Of a stretch of 64,000 nt of DNA, positions 47,601 through 64,000 are shown piece by piece. The DNA is from Halichoerus grypus (lineage: Eukaryota; Chordata; Mammalia; Carnivora; Phocidae): the NCBI RefSeq assembly GCF_964656455.1, contig NC_135715.1, positions 79,710,414 to 79,774,413 on the forward strand. The letters run 5' to 3'. The position numbers and the translations under genes are program-made. Below the pieces are notes generated by a model. That model did no database searches, was not told the DNA's origin, and was given only the letters and a program-made list of their open reading frames with translations. Positions within the stretch are counted from its first letter, which is position 1. The number at the start of each line of letters is the position of its first letter.

Positions 47601-48090
47601 ATAAAATCAAAAATTGGTTTTGGAAAAGATCAACAAAACTGACAAAATTTTAGATAGACTGACAAAGAAAAAAGAGGGAAGGCTCAAATTACTAAAATCA
47701 GAAATGTAAATGGGGGCATTATTACTGACCTTATAGAAATAAGGATTATAAGAGAATCTATGAACAATTGTACATCAACAAATTAGGTAACATAGATGAA
47801 ATGGAGAAACTCCTTAAAAACACACAAACACCACCACTTGCTTAAGAAAAAATAGAAAATATAAATAGATATAAGATATTGATTGAATTAGTAATTAAAA
47901 ACCACCCAACGAAGAAAAGCCCAGAATCAGCTGGCTTTACTGGTGAATTCTATCAAAGATTCAAAGAAGTATGTGCCTGACACAAAAGAACTACTCAATA
48001 TTTTGGATATGGATATTAGGATATGCAAACTGGTAATTCTCATAATTGTGCAAAGTAAATGGGCTGGTTTAAAAATATATAAGAAAAGCA
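44640..48090 (+). repeat. Long old L1M fragment with SINEs inserted
   Basis: Runs from an ORF1 region (accatggaggccggaagg; ccaagaattctatacctatc) through the ORF2 endonuclease start (caataatagctggagacttc) into the reverse-transcriptase N-terminus (actggtgaattctatcaaag). Frames are destroyed. Can-SINEs at 46523-46715 (plus) and 46846-47026 (minus) interrupt it. Confidence 0.92.
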
Positions 48091-48475
48091 GGGGCGCCTG
48101 GGTGGCTCAGTCCATTAAGCAGCTCTTTATTTCAGCTCAGGTCATGATCTCTGGGTACTGGGATCAAGCCCCACCTTGCGCTCTGCACTCAGCGGGGAGT
48201 CTGCTTGAGCATTCTTCCTTTCCCTCTGCCCTTCTCCCTGCTTGAGTGTGCTCTCTCTCTCAAATAAATAAATTAAAGATTTTCCTTATTTGAGAGAGAA
48301 AATGAACTGGGGGGGGGGAAGGGCAGAGGGAGAGGGAGAAGCAGACTCCCCAGTGAGCAGGGAGCCCAATGATGCAGGGCTTGATCCCAGGATCCCGAGA
48401 CCATACCTGAGCCAAAGTCAGAGGCTCAACCGACTGAGCCACCCAGGCACCCTGATAAATAAATCTTTTTAAAAA
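48091..48475. repeat. Tail-to-tail Can-SINE pair
   Basis: Plus-strand 48091-48270, then minus-strand about 48271-48453 inserted in its A-rich tail; the remaining tail ataaataaatcttttt follows. Confidence 0.9.
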
Positions 48476-50880
48476 ATGTGTAATAAAAACCTAGAGAGTG
48501 CTTTGAAAACCATCAGGCAATTACATAAAAATCACAATTATTATTTCAAAGAAGAGGGTAACAGTATAGGTGTGACAAGTATGATGGTATTGCTCTGCTG
48601 TGATCATAGCAATGATTCAGGCTAGAATTCTCCTTTACTGTGTATTCAACATTATCGCTCAGACATTCTAGAATGTAGTGGACGTGATAACCCCTTTGTT
48701 ATTTAGACTAACAGGTTTCCATGATATTTTGCTGCAAGTCCAATGCACCAGGAATAGTTTTTTTCTTTATTAAAACAAGATTTTTAAAAAAGCTGTCTTT
48801 CAGCACCCAACATCGTTGATAGAAACTTCTTTACTGTGATAAAATTCTAGAAATCTGAGTTTGGGGCCTTGGTGAGGAACCCCTTGTCTTCCCTACAGGT
48901 AAAGTGGGACGTGGGTTTTCTTGCTTTTGCCTAGAGACTGGGTACTTGAATCTCTCAGTGTTATCTCCTTATCCTGCTAGAGTCATCCTTTCTAGCCTGG
49001 GTGATACCGGCATGGGGATCATTCCTTGACCAGGCCTACAACTCTGTCTTCCCTTGACAGAGCAGTCACTGACTACCACCTGCCCAATAGTGAAAAGTTT
49101 TCAACTTTCTGAACATCTTTCGTAGCCAGAACAACTATGTTAAAATAATATTATTACCAAATAACTTGATAATAATATGGTATTATTTTGTATCTTACAA
49201 AACCATTTGACATGACCTGTAGAGCTGGGCTTTAGCAGACAAAGTGAGTTCATCAACAGTTGAAGTCATGACAAGAATGAAAGCACCTTGATGAATATGT
49301 TTATGGTATAGATTGTGGTGATGGTTTCATGGGTTTACACTTACCTCCAAAACTCATCAAGTTATATACATTAACTATGTATAGCTTTTTGCATGTCAAT
49401 CATATCTCAATAAAGTGGTTTTTTAAAAAGTGAAAACACCTCCTGTTCATTAAATTTTTACTACAAGGCAGGTGTTATGCTAAGTTTTTATATATATTCT
49501 TTAATCTTCTTGACGATTCTATGACGTAGGTATTGTTATCATCCCCATTTTGCAGATGAGAAGACTGAGTTTCTGAGAAGTTGAGTGCTAAAGACTACAA
49601 AGCACTTTGTAAGTCATCAAGGTAGGAGATGATCTCAGGAATGCCTGACTCCAAAGCAGGGGCTCTTAACCATTATACTATAGTGCCCTCCTGCCTCCTA
49701 TGATGGCATAAAGAATTGTATCAGAATGGATAATTTGTGGTTGAAACCCCTGGATGGGTACTCTTAGTCTAATTTTTCCCCATAGTAATACTTGAAGATG
49801 TAACAGGATAGGAGCAGCTGATGAGGTTGAATCTTTCATTGTCTGGCAGAATAGAAGCTGGAAGTTCCTCCCTTCTACCCCTTCCACCTTGTGATGGATT
49901 TTGAGGAACTTTCAAACTTAGTGGGCAGTTTTGAGAATTACCTGGGCTACAGGTGAACACTTATATATTAGAACCTTAATTTAACAACTGGATAAGACTT
50001 GAGTGTGGTAAAAGACCCATTTGTTCAACCAACAAGCAATATGGTACTACATACTACATTAGAATAAAAATACAGTAATAAAACAGGCACAAAATTTGAG
50101 GATATTGTAACTATCTGATAAGATAACACTACATTTTAAGAGAAATGATGAAACTTTTAGGCATGCTTTTTTAAGCCAAAGGACCATTAGAAATGAAGAA
50201 GAGCGTTTGGATCTTCATAAGGCATCTTAAGTAGTTGTGTGATCTCGAAAGTCTTGGGCTTTCGTTTCCTCATCTAAAAAAAAAAAAAAAAAATCCAAAA
50301 CCTTGCTTTAGGGAGAGTCTATTTTTGAAGTAGGTAGCAAAACAATTTCGGGTGGCCAAATCTCTGTGAAAGTGTTTTTTAATTATCTTTAGCCAGTGGT
50401 AGTTTATTTCAGTGATTACACTGGTTGTTATAAATGGCACTATCTGATTTTTATTTATTTATTATTTATTTTACAAATTTCACTTGGCTTACTGGTAATT
50501 AAACAGACACGAAACCCGGGTATGTTGCGGCGCAGTGTTCTCCGGCTACATATCCCTCTGTCGTGGCAATTAAGAAAAACATTTCCTGAATTTTGCACTT
50601 TCAGTGCTTAAAGAGTTTTAACATCTAATGGACACGCACAGCCAAACCATGTATTTATTGGCTATACGAGAAATGATGAGCGATGACTATTGTGGGAGTG
50701 AATTCTCACCCGGTTCCTTTTGCCTGAAGAGTACCTGTGAGCACTGTCACACCCAGCCAAATCCGAAAACGAAATAGACCGACATGACGCAAAAAGCCCT
50801 TGCCCTGCCCCCATCACCCCTAAAAGCTTCCATCTGTACATTGTTAGCTCTGAGTCCCCTACTTTTCACTGAACACGTTG
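48476..50880. other. Intergenic segment between PARP4 and CENPJ
   Basis: 49,295-49,430 is an old L1 3' tail (atatctcaataaagtggttt). 49,470-49,680 is MIR-like (ccccattttgcagatgagaa). 50,205-50,295 may be MIR with an A-run. The rest is unrecognised. Confidence 0.6.
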
Positions 50881-51430
50881 ATTTCTAGCAAACGCGCTTT
50901 CCTTAGTTTTCAAGGCGGGGCCGGGAGTGGGGGGCGGTTCGGTCTGTCACGGAAGCTCCCTCTAGGAACGGTTTTTCCCTCCCGCCCAGCCGCCCGCCTA
51001 CTCCAGCCACTAGCCCGCGGCCCAGGAGGAAGGCGCCTCGCAATGAATTCCTTCGGTAACGTCCGCCCCTGCGATCCCGCTGGGAGTGGTAGTTTGCATG
51101 GGTCCCCCATTGCCCGCGCGCAAGTGCAGAGGGGGGCCGGTAGAAACTACATTTCCCAGGAGCCCTCGGACCAGGGGCGGAGCCGTCCTTGGGGGCGGGG
51201 CTCCAACCGGAGGCGGTGATTGTGGCGCCTCATTCATAAATGCCGCGACGATTCTTGCTGTGCTTTGAGTGGACTGAGAGGCCGGGGGACGGCGGAGCGG
51301 TAATTTGTGGGTGAAAGGAGCGGGGGGAGCTGGTGTGTTTGCCGCCCTGCATCTAATAGTGTCGGCGGGGCGTGGGAGGGACCCTCTCCGGGCCTCCGGG
51401 CTGGCTCGGCGGGGCGCGGAGGGAGCCGGA
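50880..51430. promoter_or_regulatory. CpG-island promoter of CENPJ, possibly bidirectional
   Basis: GC-rich and CpG-dense. A full SBS motif (ZNF143/THAP11-type), actacatttcccag, lies at 51146-51159 on the plus strand. A weaker one, actaccactcccagc, lies at 51079-51093 on the minus strand. GC boxes are at about 51174 and 51192-51201. No TATA box is evident. This is typical of a housekeeping promoter. CENPJ coding begins 5.7 kb to the right. The opposed motifs would suit transcription both ways; the left-going product could be PARP4 or a non-coding RNA. Confidence 0.8.
51205..51299 (+). other. CENPJ: Candidate non-coding exon 1 of CENPJ
   Basis: Inferred. Just downstream of the SBS motif and GC boxes the sequence reaches a possible donor, ggagcg|gtaatt, at 51299/51300. 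Spliced to the acceptor at 57025 this would give a short 5'UTR exon. The start and the donor choice are guesses; other GT sites lie to the right. Confidence 0.3.
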
Positions 51431-52132
51431 CGCGGGGCGACCCTGCGGCGGAGGCCAACATCAATTCTGTGGACGTCCTTGCTTCACGCTGTTTTGTGGG
51501 GAGCCTGCCTTTCAAGGACGCTCACCGCCTGTGGTTTTGGCTGTACTTCAAGCTGCTGTTTAGAAGCGCAGGGGTCACAGTCGGTTCGAAAAGAAAGTGT
51601 AAAGTGGCATTGCTTTCTGTCCTCCTTAAGGGCCAATCATCAGATGATCATCAGTCAAGAGCTGTTTTTTAAAGCTTTCCTGTGGATTCGTGGTTTTCAA
51701 GAACATGTATTTTGGGAGACTGATAAATCATCTCCCAAATCAACTAGTTATACGGTCGGAGGGTGACTTTGAATAAACTGTGTATGTCCACTTTTTCCCG
51801 TCAGGATGCAGAGAATTTATTCTCCCAAACTGCTTCAAGAATGTTTACATAGCACTCTCTGGAGGTTTCGAGGCTGTGAATTTGTTTCAGACAGATTTTG
51901 ATATATAAAAAATCCTAGTCCACATGCTAATCCTTTCTAGACATTTTGCTATATATATGTTCCGTTTAGCAACATATATATATGTTCCCTTTAGTTTGCC
52001 TGAATATTAATAATAAATAGGAGATTAAGGTGAAACAGTATTTTTATTCTTCATGCTGACAGTAAATACACTGAGGATCATATTCATGAAATTAAAATGA
52101 AGGAATAGAGGTGCTTTAAGTGTGGTTTGTTT

Positions 52133-52319
52133 GTTTAAAGATTTTACTCATTTTGACAGAGAGAGACAGCGAGCGAGGGAACACAAGCAGGGGGAGTGGG
52201 AGAGGGAGAAACAGGCTTCCCGCTGAGCAGGGAGCCTGATGCGGGGCTCCATCCCAGGGCCCTGGGATCATGATCTGAGCGGAAGGCAGACGCTCAACGA
52301 CTGAGCCACCCAGGCGCCC
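52133..52319 (-). repeat. Can-SINE with target-site duplication
   Basis: Duplicates ttaagtgtggtttgttt at 52116-52132 and 52320-52336, identical, so a young insertion. Confidence 0.95.
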
Positions 52320-54631
52320 TTAAGTGTGGTTTGTTTTAAGATGTTTAAGATGCACAAGGGCACTCGTCAGTCTAGTAGGGAACTTTTCTAGTTTTTGATG
52401 TTACAAAATAACCTTGTAGCTTGTCTCTTCTAAATTTGGATTTCAAATTTTCTCGCTAAAGTCTTTGAAATTTAACATAGATTACTTGGTTGATTTTGAT
52501 GAAAAGCTCTTACCTTTTAGATAGGCTTTCAACTAAAAAATAGAATTAATTTGCTTAGAACAGATTTTTAAAAATTATTCAGGAATAACAGATATTCAGT
52601 AAACTGCCCTGATCTTAAGTGTAGTACCCAGATGTATACAGGGTGTAATCACCACCAGATAAAGATGATAACACTCCCTATCAACCCTGAAGGCAGAAGC
52701 CTCTTCTCAGTCAGTGCCAACCCCAGCTACCTAGATAACCATGGGACTGACTTCTGTACTTACAGATTTATTTTGCCTATTCTTGAATTTCATATTAAAT
52801 GGAAACACAGTATGAATTTGTTGAGACTTGGACTCAACATTACTCATCCATGTTGTTTGTAGCAGCAGTTTTTTAAAATATGTGAATAGCTGTGGTTCTC
52901 AAACTGTGATATCAATGAGAAAAATCACACTGTCACTTTGGTCTTTGCTTATTGAATAGTTTGCAAGCATCCCTTTTGTCCTATATTTCTTTGAATAGTT
53001 CTACAAACTGGTGATTCATAGTATTTGTATATATGTTTTAACAACTGTACCCATGACACTGTTTCAGGATTCTGCTTCAGAAAATGGAGCACAAGTATTT
53101 TCAGTGTATGTCATTACACTCAGTAAAGCAACAAGGGAAACAGCAGTCTCTTGTTTTAAAATTCCATTAAATCCGGTTTTAATAAAATGACCCCATCTGT
53201 CTTTCAGTTCTTCAGTCACAGTAGCTACTTTCAAGTGCTAAATAGCCATATGTGACTAGTGGCTACCATAATGGACAGCAAGTTCTAGGTAATTGTACTT
53301 TTTTGTCTTTATGTCTTATTTATTTTGTCTTTATTTCTTATATTTCTTTATTTCTTTGCATTTTGCCTTTGTCAGTTTAACAGTATATCTTGGATATATT
53401 CAGGACTCCCGTGTCAGTACTTATTAAGCTTACTTGGTTCTCTGTAACCGTTGTGTAATGTGAATACTACAATTAGCTGGTCCTCCCTTAATAGACATTT
53501 AAGACATTAATCTCAGTTTATTACAAATGTTGCGAACTTGTGCCAGTATAGCACAAAATGCTAGATGTGAAATTGCTGAGTCAAAGTTTGTGTGCATTTA
53601 CAGTTTGGATCGATATTGTCAAATTGCCCTTCAAAAGGTTTTACCAGTTTACATTCCCAAGTAACACTTTATGAAGACTTCTTTTCCACATTGGGGTTTA
53701 GTAATTTTTAGTTTTTGCCAACCTGGTATGTGAAAGATGGTATGTCATTACTATTTTAATTTCTATTCAGTTGAGTGATGATGAGCATTTTTTAATGTAT
53801 GGACATCTGTATTTCTTTTTCTGCTTATATCTTTTTTTTTTTTTTTTTTTTGCAGACACTAGGTACAAAGCTAAATACATGTTTGCCTCCAGGTTGCCAT
53901 TTTTCATTTCCCTTTGGGGATATCTATCTAATCTATCTATCTATCTATCTATCTGTCTGTCTTAAAGTCTAGAATTGTATCTGAAAAATAAGTGTGACAT
54001 GGCATTTCACTTTGGTACTAGATTTTCTCATTTCTACCCTCAAGGACAATATGCTATAGTAATTCTCTCCTTTCTCCATCCTCATCAGCCTACAGACATG
54101 CTTTTATTTCTCTTGTCTTAAAAAATCTTTCTTCGCCATGCTTCCCTGTGCAGCTACTGTCCTATTTATTTCCTTCCCTTTATAACAAAACTCCTGGAAA
54201 GAGTTAGCTGTCCTCAGTTTTCCGTTCTTTCATGTATTACCTCCATTCAAGCTTTTGCAGCCTTCTTCTTCCCCAAGTTGCTCTCATTGAAGTTATCATG
54301 ACCTTTACTTTGCTTAATCCCAAGGTCAGTTCTCAGTTCTCCTCACCCTTCATCTCTTAAAAGCTTTTAACACATCTCTTTCTTCCTTGAAACACTTTCT
54401 TCACTTGGCCTCAAGGACACTATACTTTCTACATCTTTTATTTTTTGTCTACCCTTAGTCACTTAGTGATCTCACCCAGTGTCAAGGCTTTAAATATCAT
54501 CCATATGCTAAGGATACTCACATTTATGCTTGACAGCCTTGGCCTCATCCATGAATCCTTCTTGTGTGTCCAGCTGCGTATATGATAATGACTGGAATGT
54601 CTGTTAGGCATCTTAAAATGTTTGAAATTCA

Positions 54632-54742
54632 GGGATGGCTCCCTGCTCAGTGGGGAGTCGGCCTCTCCCTCTCCCTCTGCCCCTTCCCCCTGCTTTCTCC
54701 CCCCCCAAATAATAAAATCTTAAAAAAAAAAAAAAGCCTAAA
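54632..54742 (+). repeat. Head-truncated Can-SINE
   Basis: Only the CT-rich half and tail. Identical 17-bp duplicates aaaatgtttgaaattca at 54615-54631 and 54743-54759 show it inserted already truncated. Confidence 0.93.
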
Positions 54743-55576
54743 AAAATGTTTGAAATTCAACTCTTGATCTCTCATTCCCCCAAACCTGTTTCATTCCCAG
54801 TTTTCCCCATTTCAGTTAATGACCATACTGTTCTTCTAGTTGCTCAGCCAGAAAATTTTAAGGAATGAAGGGGAGGACCCTGGTGACCTGGAGATTTGGT
54901 AGACAATAAAGGAGTCGTCGTAGGTAATATAGTGAAATCATATGAGATTCAGAATTTGGTGGTTTTTATGGTGGAGGAAGGGAGAATCATCTAGAAGCCA
55001 AAAAGGACAATAAGGAAAATACATATGCTACTTCCAGGCCTAGTGGTACAGAGTATGGGCTCTATAGGAAGAAGTGTTCTCAGGAAGGTGAGAGATGAGG
55101 GCAAGGATAATAGGAGATTTTGCTAGTGATGGACACTGGGGCTGTGTGGCCATTGGAGATGGAATAAGGCATGTGCATGGACATCAGAGTGTTAGAGATA
55201 AAGGGTGGCTTAGGAGCCAGGTCCTCCTCATGGTGACTGATGTAAATAAGTCTAAACACATAACGAGATTAATCCCAGAGAATTCAAGATAGATAGTGGT
55301 GATGGGACTGTAAGAATTGGTGGGGGGCATCCTGCAAGTAAGGGTTTTCGATATGAAGGCTGGGTCTTACTCCACCCTCATAACTGCACCACTCGCTCCT
55401 TGACCTCCACCAGGTCCTTGAGTTTATCTCTTAAAGGAGGACTCCCTGTCTACCTTCTCTAAACTTGCAAGTCTCCTTCCCCCACATTACTTTTATTTTT
55501 CTTCTTAGCATTTATTACTGTATAACATACTGTATAATTTACTTTTATATGCATGTATTTTCTTTACTAGACTCTT

Positions 55577-55774
55577 TTTTTTTTTAAGATTTTATTTATT
55601 TATTTGAGAGAGAGAGAGAATGAGAGACAGAGAGCACGAGAGGGAAGGGGGTCAGAGGGAGAAGCAGACCCCCCGCTGGGCAGGGAGCCCAATGTGGGAC
55701 TCGATCCCGGGACTCCAGGATCATGACCTGAGCTGAAGGCAGTCACTTAACCAACTGAGCCACCCAGGCGCCTC
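55577..55774 (-). repeat. Can-SINE in an L2 fragment
   Basis: Duplicates tcttYactagactctt at 55561-55576 and 55775-55790. Confidence 0.94.
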
Positions 55775-56737
55775 TCTTCACTAGACTCTTGACTTACTAA
55801 CTGCTATATGCCCAATGACTAAAATAATATCTGGCACAGAGTAAGAATTCAATAAATGTTAGTTGAGTGAAATCAGTCATACAGCTTATCTTCTGTGTGA
55901 TGTGCACGGTGACTGAATTACACTAGGAATTTGGTTATTTTAGAGTATGATTCATGCAAAGTAGCTGTCCTATTGTATAAACTAATGTAATTTTGTTGTT
56001 GAACATCGAATGAACTATAATACTGAATTTATTTTAAATATTATTTTTAATACTGAATTTATTTTAAATAATAGAATCTTAGTTCCGATTTAATTTTAAC
56101 TTAATTTTAGCAAACATTTATCAAGTTTCTCCTTCTGCCAGGAATGGATGGTGCTAGGCCTGGATGAATATACAGGTGACTGTATCTTCAAGGAACTCAC
56201 AGCTTGGTAGATTATGAACACAAAGGCAGAGTACCACTAATATTGAGATGAATGTCAAAATAGTGATATCAGAGACCTCTAAGAATACAGATAAGGGTCT
56301 GCCTGGTGGGCAAGAGGCTAGAAGGGGGTTGAGGGAATAAGGGAAAGTGAGAAACAGTGCCAGTGAAGCCATGGGGGTGGTGGTGACTCTTGTTCTGTAA
56401 GTAGGGAGAACATGGGTTCCCCAGTTGGGCAAAGAAGCCATGTTGGAGTAGGGCCAGAAGTATGAAAGTGTTTAATATGGGTAACATTTGATAGTTATAG
56501 TAATCGAATAACTTAGAAGGTGTTTTAGCTCCTAGAGTTTTAGGTCAACTGATTGAGCACTTGTATAAAATCCTCAGTAATGAAATGATTAGATCAAAAG
56601 GGAACTTAGGTTTTTGATTCACTCAATTTGGATGTTTTTAAGACTTAAAAGAAACCACATAGCTTAATGCCCAACTGCTTTGCTGGTTGAAGTCTTTTGT
56701 ATTTGAAATATTCAAATACAAATTTGAATTTGTATTT

Positions 56738-56943
56738 GGGGCGCCTGGGTGGCTCAGACGGTTGAGCATCTATCTGCCTTCCGCTCGGGTCATGGTCCCG
56801 GGGTCCTGGGATCGAGCCCTGTGTCGGGCTCCCTGCTGAGCGGGGAGCCCGCTTCTCCCTCTCCCTCTTCCTGCTGCTCCCCCTGCTTGTACTCTCTCTG
56901 TCTAATAAAAAATAATAATAATAATAATAAAATTAAAAAAAAT
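56738..56943 (+). repeat. Can-SINE
   Basis: Full element from ggggcgcctgggtggctcag to an AAT-repeat tail, 83 bases upstream of the CENPJ exon 2 acceptor. Flanking duplication not resolved. Confidence 0.94.
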
Positions 56944-57025
56944 ATTCAGTAGATTTTTGTGCTGGTTTGAGTTTTGGGTAGAATACCTTTAACCAATTCT
57001 TTTTGTTGGCATCTTCTTTCTACAG

Positions 57026-63207
<6,182 letters not shown>

Positions 63208-63600
63208 GTGAGGTACTTATATTTCTCTCTTCTGTACCCCTAATTAGCAGTGTTACCAAGCTGTGCTAAGATAAGAAAAGTCCTTTCTGCATTTTTTTCT
63301 TGTCCCATGTGGCTTTAATTATGAGCCCCTACACGTTGCGCAGCCACTGAACCTGGATTGGATGTAGAGCTGGACATAGAATTTGTGACTTTGCAAGAAT
63401 AATTGCAGTACTCATGCTGACTTCAAACCTCCCCTTGGAGCATGGGGTCTTCAAAAAGGGAGGCAGTGAGTTCTGTGTATACCATTTTTCTTGGAGAGCA
63501 TAGAAATAGTTTGAGGTTGATTTAAAATGTGCATGGTGGTGGTGGGGAAACGTGCTAGAAGATGTGAAATGTGAGAAATAGGCTGGTGATGGCAGTTTTT

Positions 63601-63799
63601 TTTTTTTTTTAAAGATTTTATTTATTTATTTGACACAGAGAGACACAGCGAGAGAGGGAACACAAGCAGGGGGAGTGGGAGAGGGAGAAGCAGGCTTCCC
63701 GCAGAGCAGGGAGCCCGACACGGGGCTTGATCCCAGGACCCTGGGATCATGACCTGAGCTGAAGGCAGACGCTTAACGACTGAGCCACCCAGGCGCCCC
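63601..63799 (-). repeat. Can-SINE with target-site duplication
   Basis: Identical duplicates ggtgatggcagttttt at 63585-63600 and 63800-63815; recent insertion in CENPJ intron 4. Confidence 0.96.
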
Positions 63800-63815
63800 G
63801 GTGATGGCAGTTTTT

Positions 63816-64000
63816 ATTCAGAAAAGAAATCCCCTCCAACCCCAGACATTCCGTTTGTCCTCACTTCATCTCTGTATTCCCAGCATCCAGCACGTTCCTG
63901 CCAGAGAACCAGCAGTGTCTGATGGTCTGAACTCATGGAGCTCTCATGGCATTTTCTTCTGGTCTTTTTTTCTTAACTCCTGTTTCTGTGCCCCACTCCC
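63816..64000. other. CENPJ intron 4 end of window, nothing recognised
   Basis: No exon, repeat or RNA recognised in the last 185 bases. Confidence 0.6.

Larger units (their letters stand above)
51430..57025. other. CENPJ intron 1 remainder
   Basis: Outside the listed SINEs: 52,610-52,870 and 53,460-53,800 resemble old L1 3' ends; 53,925-53,960 is a TATC repeat; 55,440-55,870 carries an L2 end (gcacagagtaagaattcaat); 56,100-56,260 is an ancient repeat. No additional exon recognised. Confidence 0.55.

Noticed and set aside
51305..51766. Frames of 153 and 121 codons downstream of the CENPJ promoter
   Set aside because: CpG-island frames without similarity; known CENPJ translation starts in the next exon at 57092.

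Overview
This window is vertebrate nuclear DNA from a carnivoran mammal. It has split genes with GT/AG introns. It also holds about three dozen tRNA-derived Can-SINEs, which start with the gcgcctgggtggctcag box, carry a CT-rich middle and end in an AATAAA/A-rich tail. L1 elements have the carnivore-type 3' end, and older L1M, L2, MIR and hAT debris is present. The SINE consensus looks like the bear/seal/mustelid type rather than the dog SINEC_Cf type; that is inference and the species is not fixed.

Layout. (1) Minus strand, 1,177-33,899: fourteen coding exons (2-15) of PARP4, the vault-associated poly(ADP-ribose) polymerase. They join into one uninterrupted frame of 636 codons covering the BRCT domain, the helical domain, the ADP-ribosyltransferase domain with its H-Y-E triad, and the start of the VIT domain. 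The rest of the gene lies left of base 1. (2) 38,870-39,994, plus strand: a processed retrocopy of IGFBP7, antisense inside PARP4 intron 1, with a poly(A) tail and a 17-bp target-site duplication. Its frame is open except for a frameshift at the very C-terminus. (3) 40,700-41,350: a CpG-rich block with ETS-type sites and two tandem minus-strand splice donors, the best candidate for the PARP4 promoter and non-coding exon 1. (4) 41.8-50.8 kb: repeat-rich spacer between the genes, including a fragmentary L1M. (5) 50,880-51,430: a CpG-island promoter with SBS (ZNF143/THAP11-type) motifs facing both ways, the likely CENPJ promoter. (6) Plus strand, 57,026-63,207: the first three coding exons of CENPJ (CPAP/SAS-4), 289 codons, running off the right edge.

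PARP4 and CENPJ are divergently arranged and functionally unrelated: one is a vault/DNA-damage ADP-ribosyltransferase, the other a centriole-length regulator. I found no previously undescribed molecular system. The most unusual structures are two independent Can-SINE insertions whose target-site duplications include the 5' splice sites of PARP4 exons 4 and 6, an old tandem duplication carrying a decayed copy of PARP4 exon 3, the near-intact IGFBP7 retrocopy, and an unidentified mRNA 3'-end retrocopy in CENPJ intron 3. Exon boundaries were set by eye from protein similarity (human proteins recalled from memory), splice consensus and reading phase; no alignment or database search was run.
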